Shown here piece after piece: positions 25,529 through 33,988 of a stretch of 56,890 bases of DNA. Within the stretch, counting starts at the first letter, position 1. The number at the start of each line of letters is the position of its first letter. The notes beneath the pieces are model-generated. The model made no database searches and was not told the origin of the DNA. It saw only the letters and a list, made by a program, of their open reading frames with translations. The DNA comes from Candidatus Melainabacteria bacterium. GTDB taxonomy: Bacteria; Cyanobacteriota; Vampirovibrionia; Obscuribacterales; Obscuribacteraceae. The translations under genes were made by a program, and so were the position numbers. The DNA lies in contig PLZS01000046.1 of assembly GCA_003153555.1 (NCBI GenBank), positions 1 through 56,890 of the forward strand, read 5' to 3'.

Positions 25529-25948
25529 ATGTCTAAATTTATTCTTGCCGCTATATTTGTTGCAGTCTGCTTGGTCGGGCCTGCAGCGCTTCAGTCAGAG
25601 GCGCATCATTGCCACCATCATCGCAATTTCTATGGATACGGAAACAATAATGGTTATGGCGCAGGTGGTACATTCATCGATCGACTCCTCGGCAATGGCT
25701 ATGGTGGCTATGGCAATGGCTATGGTGGCTACGGCAGCGGCTATGGTGGCTATGGCAGCGGCTATGGTGGCTATGGCAATGGCTATGGTGGCTATGGCAA
25801 CGGCTATGGTGGCTACGGCAACGGCTATGGTGGCTATGGCGGTAACGGTTTCAGTCGATTCGTTGGCAACCTCGGAGGCAACAGGAACTATCCAGGCAAC
25901 AGCTATTTCGGACACCACCACCACCACCATTGCGAACGCGGCTGGTAG
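25529..25948 (+). CDS. Secreted Gly/Tyr-repeat protein with His clusters
   Basis: 139 residues from ATG 25529, which has GGAG at 8 nt; ATG 25523 is too close to that site. Signal peptide FILAAIFVAVCLVGPAALQSEA. The mature start is HHCHHH. Seven tandem copies of G-N/S-G-Y-G-G-Y fill the middle, and the end is GHHHHHHCERGW with six consecutive histidines. The composition recalls Gly/Tyr-rich structural or adhesive proteins, and the histidines suggest metal binding. No family recognised. Same direction as the glycine-zipper gene. Confidence 0.75.
   Translation: MSKFILAAIFVAVCLVGPAALQSEAHHCHHHRNFYGYGNNNGYGAGGTFIDRLLGNGYGGYGNGYGGYGSGYGGYGSGYGGYGNGYGGYGNGYGGYGNGYGGYGGNGFSRFVGNLGGNRNYPGNSYFGHHHHHHCERGW
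25691..25837 (+). repeat. Seven tandem 21-nt repeats
   Basis: Seven uninterrupted units of GGC-AAT/AAC/AGC-GGC-TAT-GGT-GGC-TAT/TAC starting at 25691. They differ only at the second codon and the last base, which points to recent slippage or unequal exchange. Unit number could vary between strains. Confidence 0.95.
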
Positions 25949-26021
25949 TTTGAATCAACTGTTCTTGCAGCAATTTAGTGACGCCAGTTCTCTGTCTTTG
26001 CGCGATCGGATCGGCCAATAA

Positions 26022-26903
26022 TTAACAAGTTAGCTCGCCGCGTACTACTTCTTCTTCATCAATTAAATTTCTCAGCTCGGCTTCCTCATCAGGAGGAAAT
26101 GCGAATGACTCTGAGCTATCAGGGAATTCTCTATTGGTTACATCTTTTGCGTAATTCTTGATTGCTTCCTGGCAGCTTTCTGCCAGGTTCGCATAACGGC
26201 GCACAAAGCGCGGTTTGAAGTCAGTATACTTACCCAACAAGTCATCAGTTACCAAAATTTGTCCGTCACAATCATTCCCTGCACCGATGCCAATTGTCGG
26301 AATTGTCAGTCGCTGGGAGATCATCTTTGCCACTATTGACGGTACCATCTCCAAAACCAGACTAAACACACCAGCTTGTTGGAGAGCCATGGCATTGTGA
26401 AACAGGCGCGCGCCTTCTTCAGCTGTTCTGCCTTGAACGCGAGTACCGCCCAGACCATGCACTGACTGGGGTGTGAAGCCCAAATGTCCCATAACTGGGA
26501 TGCCCATTCCCACTAAACGCTCGACAATTTCCAGGTTGAGCTTCGTGGCACCTTCCAGCTTGACCGCCTGCGCTTGCGCTTCTTTAACAAATCTGCCGGC
26601 GTTCGTGATTGCTTGAGTGACGTCGACTTGATAGCTCATGAAAGGCAAGTCCGCCACCACCAGCGCTGACTGTGCGCCTCGCGTTACCGCTTTAGTGTGA
26701 TGCAACATCTCGTCCATCGTGACTGCGTGTGTGGTGCGGTGACCAAGTGCCACCATTGCCAAACTGTCACCAACAAGGATTAGGTCGACACCGGCTCGGT
26801 CAAGAATTTGCGCTGTCGAATAATCGTAAGCAGTCAAAGCAACGATTTTGCGCCCCTCAGACTTGTACTTTTGCAATGTTAACGTGGAAACAACTTTGCT
26901 CAT
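26022..26903 (-). CDS. panB: 3-Methyl-2-oxobutanoate hydroxymethyltransferase
   Basis: PanB adds a hydroxymethyl group from methylene-THF to ketoisovalerate, the first pantothenate step. The (beta/alpha)8 barrel blocks are present: ALTAYDYSTAQILDRAGVDLILVGDSLAMV (metal-binding Asp), HHTKAVTRGA, ADLPFMSYQ, AVKLEGA, VMGHLGFTPQSVHGLGG, and the late TIGIGAGNDCDGQILVTDDLLG. 293 residues; about 30 more than usual owing to an acidic C-terminal tail. GAAGG precedes the ATG. No panC or panD beside it. Pantothenate would feed CoA and the acyl carrier protein encoded at 35068. Confidence 0.97.
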   Translation of the reverse strand: MSKVVSTLTLQKYKSEGRKIVALTAYDYSTAQILDRAGVDLILVGDSLAMVALGHRTTHAVTMDEMLHHTKAVTRGAQSALVVADLPFMSYQVDVTQAITNAGRFVKEAQAQAVKLEGATKLNLEIVERLVGMGIPVMGHLGFTPQSVHGLGGTRVQGRTAEEGARLFHNAMALQQAGVFSLVLEMVPSIVAKMISQRLTIPTIGIGAGNDCDGQILVTDDLLGKYTDFKPRFVRRYANLAESCQEAIKNYAKDVTNREFPDSSESFAFPPDEEAELRNLIDEEEVVRGELTC

Positions 26904-27012
26904 GATGCCTTCAACCTAAGTGGGTAACTGAAAGTAGTCAGGCAGATCATAGCAGGATGTGGGGCTAACGGTAGAATGGGTCATGGGCGGCTTTGGACAG
27001 CTGCGCTCCATT

Positions 27013-28494
27013 TCAATAGCCGCGCTTCTTGATCTGCTCAGCTCTGGCGCGTTTTCGTGCTTCTTCCTGTTGCAGGGAGACAATGTGCTTAGGATCGTAT
27101 GGGTACCTACCCGAGATTTCGTGAAAATCTTGATACTTCAAACCGGCGTCAGCAGGCAGTCCCATCTTTTCAAGCAAGTAGGCGAAGTTGTAAACACAGC
27201 CGTCATACTTGGGCTGCAACAACATCGCAGCTTGGTACTTTGCAGACGCGCCGTTCAAGTCGCCTTGCGCCTCAAGCACAGCTCCCAGGTTCTGAGTAGC
27301 GTCGAAGTTTTGCGGGTCGAGTTCTAAAGCGCGGTTGAAAGTCTGTTTGGCACCATCCATGTCGCCGTCGTCGACTTGACTCAGTCCTTTGCGAATCAGA
27401 GCTGCGATCTCTTCGGGATCAACGATTACACCTTTGCCCTTCTTCTTTTTTACTCCTGCTCGCAACGCGCTTTCCATCTCAGCTATGTGCTTTAGCACGT
27501 CCGAATTGTTTCGCTGCATACCAGCGACGTCTTTCCATGCTTCGACACTATCGATATTTCTGCCTTCGAATTCATAACACTTAGCGGCCATCGTCCGCAT
27601 CGCAAGCGGGTCTACATGAGGATACTTTTTTGTGTCCGTGTACAACGGATTGACTTTGGATGCTTGCTTGATCTCGTCTAAGCAGCGGTTTGGATCGCCT
27701 CTGTAGTAGCGAACCCTAGCCAACTCCCAGTGAGCGGGCGCGCACTTCACATCATTGCTGAGAGCAGTTCTGAACTCGGCTTCGCCCTCATCTAACTTTC
27801 CATCCGAGCAGTAAATGTTGCCCAAATGATAGTGAATAATCGGATTATTCGGCATCAGCTTTTCAGCGATTTGTAGCTTCTCAATAGAGTCGCCAATGGT
27901 GCCACCCTGACCTGAGGTGTATCGTTCATAGATTGCCAAACCTAAGTCTTTTTGCGCATCTACAAAATTGGGATTCTTCCTGGTTGCTGTCTCGAAAAAA
28001 TCAATCGCTTTATCGAGATCACCTTTGTCCCGATAGATTTCACCGAGGTGATAATAAGCATCAGGATAATTTGGATCAATCTTGTTGCATTCCTCGAACA
28101 TGCGCATCGCTTCTGTGTCTTTGCCAGTCTTCTTCAAGAAGATGCCGTAATTATTTCGGCAAGGCACAAAGTTGTAATCAAGTTGAAGTGCAGCACGAAA
28201 CTTGATCATCGCATTGTAGTTGTCACCTGATCGAGCGTAGGACAATGCCATGAGGTGACAGATGTTCTTGTCGCCGTGGGAAAAATTCTCGGCTTGACGA
28301 CACAGCTGAATTGCAGCGTTGTCGTCGCCCATGGCGAACGCTTGCAACGCCTGCTGGTAGATAGAATGCGCCTGCCTTAGCTGCGCTGGTGGCTCGGTAG
28401 GGCGGTACCACTCACCTTGTTGAGCGAATGCCGGAGATGCAACCAAACCCATCGAGAACAATAGAGCCAGGGTTGGCAATATCTTGCGCGTCAT
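27013..28494 (-). CDS. Large secreted TPR protein
   Basis: 493 residues. Signal peptide KILPTLALLFSMGLVASPAFAQ, then about ten TPR units spanning almost the whole chain, for example LCRQAENFSHGDKNICHLMALSYA, PDAYYHLGEIYRDKGDLDKAIDFFETATRKNP, PIIHYHLGNIYCSDGKLDEGEAEFRTAL and FDATQNLGAVLEAQGDLNGASAKYQAAMLLQP. A Lys-rich stretch (KKKKGKG) near residue 350 breaks the array. Ends in a basic tail. GGAG lies 8 nt before the ATG. Exported scaffold; possibly in one transcript with panB, 109 nt downstream, but I see no proof. Confidence 0.8.
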   Translation of the reverse strand: MTRKILPTLALLFSMGLVASPAFAQQGEWYRPTEPPAQLRQAHSIYQQALQAFAMGDDNAAIQLCRQAENFSHGDKNICHLMALSYARSGDNYNAMIKFRAALQLDYNFVPCRNNYGIFLKKTGKDTEAMRMFEECNKIDPNYPDAYYHLGEIYRDKGDLDKAIDFFETATRKNPNFVDAQKDLGLAIYERYTSGQGGTIGDSIEKLQIAEKLMPNNPIIHYHLGNIYCSDGKLDEGEAEFRTALSNDVKCAPAHWELARVRYYRGDPNRCLDEIKQASKVNPLYTDTKKYPHVDPLAMRTMAAKCYEFEGRNIDSVEAWKDVAGMQRNNSDVLKHIAEMESALRAGVKKKKGKGVIVDPEEIAALIRKGLSQVDDGDMDGAKQTFNRALELDPQNFDATQNLGAVLEAQGDLNGASAKYQAAMLLQPKYDGCVYNFAYLLEKMGLPADAGLKYQDFHEISGRYPYDPKHIVSLQQEEARKRARAEQIKKRGY

Positions 28495-28643
28495 TTATTA
28501 ACTCCAAAATCCGAGCTGAATTTCATAATAACCTGAACGCTCGTATTTCTTCCACAGATGACCTTTGACTCGATACTGATCTCAGCCCATTGAGAAAACT
28601 GATATCAAGAATGGTTGATGAGAAGCAAAGATAAGTGCTCACT

Positions 28644-29489
28644 TTACTGAACAGGAGGAGGGACGGGTATCATGGCCAGCGAGCCAAATTGAGTACATCT
28701 CAGACATTGCGTGCCTTTGTACGGACGGTGGCAAATTGCGCAGATGAGTTGGGTAGGCTGCGGCTCGCTTTCCAACTCCGCCACAGCGATTATTTTTTTA
28801 GCTTCGGTCAACCACTTTTCGGGATCGGCCGGGCGCTCGAAACGCTTACCCTGGTCAGCGTATATGCGCTCAAGCTTACTGATTGTGTACTCCGTTTCCT
28901 GGTGCCAGGGACCAAAGTGCTGCATGAAAATGGGCAGAGCTCTGGCTAGAAGAGACTCGACTTCTTGAATCTTTCCTTGATAGTACATGGAATTGCTTAG
29001 CTTGCTGAGTCCAAGCGCGATCGCCGGATGATCCTCACCGACAAGCTCTATCTTGGCAATCAGCGATTCTGTGTAAACGGCTTCGGCATCGGTGTATCGC
29101 TTTTGCAAACAATATAGGTCGCCCAGCCCATCCAAACAAATAACTGACATCGGCTTGCTAAGCTGGAGTTCGGACTCTTCCAGGGCTAATTGCCAATATC
29201 GTTCAGCGTCTTGATAAACTCGAAGTTCAACTGCTTTTTCTGCGCTCGTTTTGAGCTGTTCCCATTTACTGGTGACAAACCGATTTTCTGTTCCAGCTTC
29301 TATGTCGGAGATCCTAATCTGCTGCCCTTGCGGAATCAGCTTTAGAGCGGTCTTGCCAATTACCATAGCAGTGTTCTTTACGCCGTCAGGATCGTAGGCA
29401 GAATCTGGGACTTTGTACTCTTCAAGCACGTCCAAAGAGATGACCGTTCCCGGTCGAATATCTTTTTTTGCGCGAACCACGAGAATCAT
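28644..29489 (-). CDS. SAF-domain plus TPR protein with Cys knuckles
   Basis: 281 residues from ATG 29489; a GTG at 29531 would add 14 residues. Residues 1-70 match the SAF domain of CpaB/RcpC and related proteins: LVVRAKKDIRPGTVISLDVLEEYKVPDSAYDP, then IGKTALKLIPQGQQIRISDI. Residues about 80-220 are TPR_10/TPR_12-like (LDGLGDLYCLQKRYTDAEAVYTESL, LSKLSNSMYYQGKIQEVESLLARAL). A C-terminal CAICHRPYKGTQCLRC offers four cysteines for zinc. I see no signal peptide or membrane helix, unlike CpaB, so it is probably cytosolic. The combination is unfamiliar to me; function unknown. Confidence 0.65.
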   Translation of the reverse strand: MILVVRAKKDIRPGTVISLDVLEEYKVPDSAYDPDGVKNTAMVIGKTALKLIPQGQQIRISDIEAGTENRFVTSKWEQLKTSAEKAVELRVYQDAERYWQLALEESELQLSKPMSVICLDGLGDLYCLQKRYTDAEAVYTESLIAKIELVGEDHPAIALGLSKLSNSMYYQGKIQEVESLLARALPIFMQHFGPWHQETEYTISKLERIYADQGKRFERPADPEKWLTEAKKIIAVAELESEPQPTQLICAICHRPYKGTQCLRCTQFGSLAMIPVPPPVQ

Positions 29490-29704
29490 TGGCGGATGCT
29501 CTTGTGAGGTTTTCCTGGGTAGCCGATCCACTCTGGTGGGTCTATATGCAGCAAGCTTTTGGACTTTTCAAGCTGCCAGCTTATCTACCTAGATTATAGG
29601 ACGACATTGAACGCCTGGCCCATCAGGATTCGTGGAATTGTACCTGAGTCGCCCGACGTCTGTAGTCCAGAGATCCAAAGTGTCTTTAAACAACTGCCGA
29701 CCAC

Positions 29705-29735
29705 AAAATGTCCGCCTGGTAAGGGCGGACATTTT
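29705..29735 (-). terminator. Strong bidirectional intrinsic terminator
   Basis: AAAATGTCCGCC (29705-29716) and GGCGGACATTTT (29724-29735) form a perfect 12-bp stem with a 7-nt loop and a T-run on both strands. It sits 57 nt past the end of the 968-residue gene and would stop its transcript. It could also stop rightward read-through. Confidence 0.85.
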
Positions 29736-29791
29736 TGATGCTTTAGGATTCCTTATCGATGAGCAGTTATGTCCGATTGCTCGGTCATGAA

Positions 29792-32698
29792 CTAGTGACC
29801 GGTGTTGAGAATTTCTTCTTTCTTCTTTTGCAAGCCCATCAAGTCTTGGATCACTAGACTGCCACCGGCACCGCTTACTGGGAGAGAATTTCTTCCTAAC
29901 CAGTCGCGCACTTGATATTGCTGAGCAATAGCTTTGCCGAATTGGTTAGCGGCCATCTCTGGCATGCGAGCGATGGTGGCACCTGGTGCCAATTGCAATT
30001 GCTTGAGAAGCGGAGTTTGTACTGGGTCAACGTGTGGGTCGCCGCCCAGGAACTTGTTGCCGAAGAAGTCGGAGAACTCGGTCACTTTGACTTTAGCCTG
30101 CATCGGATCCATGCCGCCGGCGATCAATTTCAACATCGCTGGTTGTCCAGCACCATACACATGCGTCATCTTGGTTGAGTTGATATCGAATGGAAGCGTT
30201 TCTGGTCCCTTGCCATTGTTGATTGCATCTGTCCATTGATTGGATACGTTCTCAATCTTGGCGTAGTTCTTTCTCAAGTCAGGCAGAATCTCGAACAAGG
30301 TGTGTCCTTGCAAGCGAGGCAATGGTGTGTCGACTTGCAGATTGACCAATTCTGGAAGGAATTTTTTGAATGCCTCGATTGGAATCGTGATTGACTGACC
30401 AGGCGCATCTTCACTTGCGAGAACAATGTCGCCAGGTTTCGACGCATCTCTGGAATAATTTTCGAGAGCTTGGGCGTGAGCCATCAGCGCTGGGTCCGCG
30501 GTGCCATCTGGATTGACAGCCATCTTGCGAATCAATGCTGCTTGAATCAGCGGTCTGACTTTGTCGACTGGGTGAGCTTCAACGCCAAGTGGATTATCTG
30601 GCGCTCTCATTTCCTCTGATATGACTGTGCCGTTATAGAGCTGTCCATTTTTTCTCAATGCTTGGAAGTATGGAGCTGCCGATTGACCTGATTCTGAAGC
30701 AGCGCCCCAGTCTGCGAAGGTTTCGTCTGCCCAAGCCTTAGCCACATTAACCATGATATCTTTCATCGCCATCTTATCTGGCAATGGTGGCATGTCTGAT
30801 TCTACCGGTGGTGCTGCTGGTTGACCGTCAGCTGTTGGTTCAACCGGTGCTGGCTTAGGGATATCGATCATTTTGTTGGCGTCTGCACCGAGAGCTTTCT
30901 CAGCTGCAGCAGTCAACTTGGCGTCACGAATCAGCGGGTCTAATTTACCCATTTGTCCATACTGGTTGTGCATGTACTCATGTCCGTAGATACCAGAGGT
31001 GAGGTACGCTCTTGTGCCCAGATCGCGGATGGGATTTGTGACTGTGTCGATTGGCCAAACTGGTTCGCCATTTGGTCCAAAGATTGCTCGCACTGTATGT
31101 GGACCTTGGTGCGATGTAACTACTTTGCCGGTCTTAGGATCGCGACCAACAACCATTTGGTCGTCAACGAGTTGGACCAGGGCTGGGAGTGGTTTCTGCG
31201 CCAACGCTTCTTTCGGATCGATGCCTGCTTGAATCATGTTACGTACATAAGTGGTTTGATTTTCTGCAGCGTAGACGTTCATCCGTCCAACGTGTTGTCC
31301 ATCAGCTCCATTATTGGAGTTATGCGCTTGGCTTGTCGTATCTGCCAATCTCTTGAATAATCCATCGACTTGCATGAAGTTGCGTGGATTGTCACCAACT
31401 TGATTGGCTAAATCTATCATCGAATTTCTAGCGAGCAGGTAGCCAGGATCAAGTGGCTTGAAATTTTGTTCTGTGGTTGTGTGAACCACGCTAGTTGTTC
31501 TGCCGACCCCGTCTCTGACTGCGCTTGCAACATCGCTAACGCTGCCGATTTCAGCCTTGATCACGCCCGCTAATTTGCCCATATTTTCAGCGGTCATAAC
31601 TTCAGCTGTTGTGAAGACTTTCTTGCCACCGCCACCGGTGCTGTCAGTGTGGCCAGACTTAATCGCTGCAGCGTCGCCAGCTGGGACGATGATTTCAGGA
31701 GTAGCAGTGCCTGGTGCCTTTTCGGCGACGTAATCTGGAACGAAGATACCGCGTTGTTCCGTCCAGCCCTTCAACTGCCCCATGGCTCCTGCGGTGGACG
31801 TTGCTTCTGCGCCCGCAGCAGTCATAATAGAGTTGACTCCCGGAACTTCGCTAGGACGCTGTCCAGAGAGAAGCAGTTCAACCGTTCCATCTAAGCCATG
31901 TGCTCTGCCATCGCTACCGGTGATTCCTTGCGAGTATATTTTATCGCTGTAGTCATGCCGACCGTGCTCAGCGTCGCTGCTGACCAAAGTCTTCAGCAAC
32001 TCGCCTGGCGGCATGTTGGCTACTTCAGGTTTTGGTGGATTGAGTTTATCGCCAAAGCTCTTCATGGTACCGTCAACTTTGCCGATGAAGGTGTTGAGCC
32101 CGACGCCGATTGTTGAACTGGTGCCGAGGTGATCGGTCTTCCAAGTTTCTAAAGCGCCCCATTGTTTGGGGGCAAATCTTTCACCCATCACGGGCGTCAT
32201 TCTGCCTGTGTATCCGGCGATTTTGCTGGTTAAATATCCATCAACTGCAAATTGCCCTAAACCATTACCCATGGTTTGGGCGGACTTATCCATAACGTCG
32301 CCGCTACTATTGGTGGCAACGTTCTTCCAAGCATCGAAAACTGGAATTGCCGCATCCTTAGCGAAATAGAGTGCCATCGCGGTTCCGGCGATCGCTTTGA
32401 TTGCGCCAGACTCAGGTAAGGCCACTCGCAAGGCGACGCCGAGTACGCCTGCGCTTAATACTTTGACTCCGGTTTCTTGCCAGTTAGCAGGGTCAAGATC
32501 ATGCTTAACTGCGTTGATTGCCCCAGGAATTGCGTAGGCGGCACCTTCGAGGGTCACTTGACCGACTCGCAGGGCCTTGGTTCCGAAACCCATGTCATTT
32601 GTCGCGTCTGCGCTTAGTCTGTGACTGGCATCCGTCGTGTCGGGCGTGGCATTTGGTTTGTTTGGTACTTCTTGCTTGAGTAAAACATTCTCGCCCAT
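29792..32698 (-). CDS. Large protein with HExxH motif, function unknown
   Basis: 968 residues; GGAGGAAG before the ATG makes the start secure. The N-terminal 130 residues contain Ala/Gly-rich hydrophobic stretches (VTLEGAAYAIPGAINAV; VLSAGVLGVALRVAL; AIKAIAGTAMALYFAKDAAI), perhaps membrane-inserting, but there is no signal peptide. Residues 573-577 are HEYMH in the context SGIYGHEYMHNQYGQM, the pattern of zinc metallopeptidases (HExxH). A possible third ligand is Glu659 in KAWADETFADW, though it is further away than in thermolysin. A Pro-rich linker separates these at about 615-645. The C-terminal 250 residues are unassigned. Peptidase function is inferred from the motif only. It could be a toxin-like or cell-contact protein. 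A single-gene transcript ended by a strong terminator. Confidence 0.8.
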   Translation of the reverse strand: MGENVLLKQEVPNKPNATPDTTDASHRLSADATNDMGFGTKALRVGQVTLEGAAYAIPGAINAVKHDLDPANWQETGVKVLSAGVLGVALRVALPESGAIKAIAGTAMALYFAKDAAIPVFDAWKNVATNSSGDVMDKSAQTMGNGLGQFAVDGYLTSKIAGYTGRMTPVMGERFAPKQWGALETWKTDHLGTSSTIGVGLNTFIGKVDGTMKSFGDKLNPPKPEVANMPPGELLKTLVSSDAEHGRHDYSDKIYSQGITGSDGRAHGLDGTVELLLSGQRPSEVPGVNSIMTAAGAEATSTAGAMGQLKGWTEQRGIFVPDYVAEKAPGTATPEIIVPAGDAAAIKSGHTDSTGGGGKKVFTTAEVMTAENMGKLAGVIKAEIGSVSDVASAVRDGVGRTTSVVHTTTEQNFKPLDPGYLLARNSMIDLANQVGDNPRNFMQVDGLFKRLADTTSQAHNSNNGADGQHVGRMNVYAAENQTTYVRNMIQAGIDPKEALAQKPLPALVQLVDDQMVVGRDPKTGKVVTSHQGPHTVRAIFGPNGEPVWPIDTVTNPIRDLGTRAYLTSGIYGHEYMHNQYGQMGKLDPLIRDAKLTAAAEKALGADANKMIDIPKPAPVEPTADGQPAAPPVESDMPPLPDKMAMKDIMVNVAKAWADETFADWGAASESGQSAAPYFQALRKNGQLYNGTVISEEMRAPDNPLGVEAHPVDKVRPLIQAALIRKMAVNPDGTADPALMAHAQALENYSRDASKPGDIVLASEDAPGQSITIPIEAFKKFLPELVNLQVDTPLPRLQGHTLFEILPDLRKNYAKIENVSNQWTDAINNGKGPETLPFDINSTKMTHVYGAGQPAMLKLIAGGMDPMQAKVKVTEFSDFFGNKFLGGDPHVDPVQTPLLKQLQLAPGATIARMPEMAANQFGKAIAQQYQVRDWLGRNSLPVSGAGGSLVIQDLMGLQKKKEEILNTGH

Positions 32699-32862
32699 TT
32701 GACTTCCTCCAGAAATTCCCTGTGGTTCCTTATGTAACGCAGGATTAAGGGGTTAAGCCTCAACTGCTTCTTACGTTTTTCCGCCTTCGCTGCAAGTCGG
32801 AACCGATGTCATGAATTTAACTTAGAATTTAGGGCGCGTCACTTGGGGGGAATACGTGTTCA

Positions 32863-33945
32863 GTGGTGAAAGTCCCATGCACCTCTGAGATAATTGGGAA
32901 CCTTCAGCACTGGTGGGCGCGCACTTTGGAAGAAAAAGGGACGAAAACGGCGTCGAATGCCGTCAACGCGGACGATCAAGTTAATGATCGAATTCGAGGT
33001 TTAATCTTCGGCGCTGCTTGTGGAAACTCGCTTGGGGGTGCCAGCGTTGGTTTGAACTATCGAGATATCGCGGGTACGACTGGTATTTCAGGTTTACGGG
33101 ACTTTGCCGACGCCTTGAAGCGAAGCTCGGTGCCTGAGCATCGGGCTGGAGAGCTTTTGGCAGACTCACTTTTGGGATTGGCCCTCGCCGATTCATTAAT
33201 AGGGACGCGAGGACGGCTAGACGAAAAGGACCTGAAAAGCCGTTATGGCGCCTTGCTTGAAAACGACGAGTTTCTCAGGTCGTCGCCAGGTGCAACTTGT
33301 TTGGCTGGTTTGAGAAAATTGGTGGACGGAATAACGCCCGCCGAGGAAGGTATAGAGGCTCTGCACGCGAACGTGGCAGCGCGCGTTTTCGCGGCAGGCG
33401 CATTGCCTGGCGGCTCTAAGTCTGACCAAGCTGTTGACGTGGCCGTCAAGCAAGCCAAACTGAGTCATGGTGATGGTCGTGCGGTCGCCGCAGCCGCGGT
33501 GATAGCCGACAGCATCAGGTATTTCATTGCCGGCGGCAAAATGGAAACCGTAGATGACGTTCGCGAGTACGTCAGACATCAATTTGCCATTGCCGAAAAG
33601 TTAGATGAACGATTTGCAGAGTCTTGGGATGACGTGGCACCCGACCTCGATTACGCCAATCCGCCCGAAGATCTCCCTTATTCACTTATAAATGTAGAAT
33701 CGAGCGTCACAGAACTTGTGCCGACTGCAGTTGGCATATTCCTTATCTTCCGGCACAATCCGGAAGAGGCGATTTGTGCGGCGGCAAGATCTGGGGGAGA
33801 TACAGATACTGTGGCCACGATCGTCGGCGCATTGTCGGGTGCGTATCATGGCGCTTCGAAACTGCCTGAACGGTGGACAAGCAAAATTGCAGAAAAGCAA
33901 AGATTGGAAGATATTGCGCAGCAGCTGTCTGCGCTTTGGTCTTAG
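32863..33945 (+). CDS. ADP-ribosylglycohydrolase-like protein, incomplete metal site
   Basis: 360 residues. DraG/ARH3-type enzymes remove ADP-ribose from proteins or DNA with two Mg ions. The C-terminal metal motif is intact: SGGDTDTVATIVGALSGAYHG, with Asp313 and Asp315. The opening RIRGLIFGAACGNSLGG corresponds to the family's 'G...G.a.GDalG', with Asp changed to Asn. The expected (T/S)DD(T/S) motif after it is absent; that region reads HRAGELLADSLLGLALADSL. So one half of the metal centre looks lost, and the protein may bind rather than cleave. Start is GTG 32863, about 12 nt after a GGGGGG run; no better start seen. Confidence 0.8.
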   Translation: MVKVPCTSEIIGNLQHWWARTLEEKGTKTASNAVNADDQVNDRIRGLIFGAACGNSLGGASVGLNYRDIAGTTGISGLRDFADALKRSSVPEHRAGELLADSLLGLALADSLIGTRGRLDEKDLKSRYGALLENDEFLRSSPGATCLAGLRKLVDGITPAEEGIEALHANVAARVFAAGALPGGSKSDQAVDVAVKQAKLSHGDGRAVAAAAVIADSIRYFIAGGKMETVDDVREYVRHQFAIAEKLDERFAESWDDVAPDLDYANPPEDLPYSLINVESSVTELVPTAVGIFLIFRHNPEEAICAAARSGGDTDTVATIVGALSGAYHGASKLPERWTSKIAEKQRLEDIAQQLSALWS

Positions 33946-33988
33946 TTGTTGTTGTACGAAAAACGAAAACGAAAAGGTGAAATAGCAG

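Noticed and set aside
25691..25837. Tandem 21-nt repeats as a CRISPR-like array.
   Set aside because: There are no spacers, the period is in frame, and the units encode a regular peptide.
25918..25930. His6 run as vector or cloning contamination.
   Set aside because: It lies inside a gene with a native signal peptide, a second His cluster and normal chromosomal flanks.
32840..32880. GGTGAAAGTCCC before the ADP-ribosylglycohydrolase-like gene as a group II intron 5' end.
   Set aside because: No intron domain V or reverse transcriptase follows, and the match is short.
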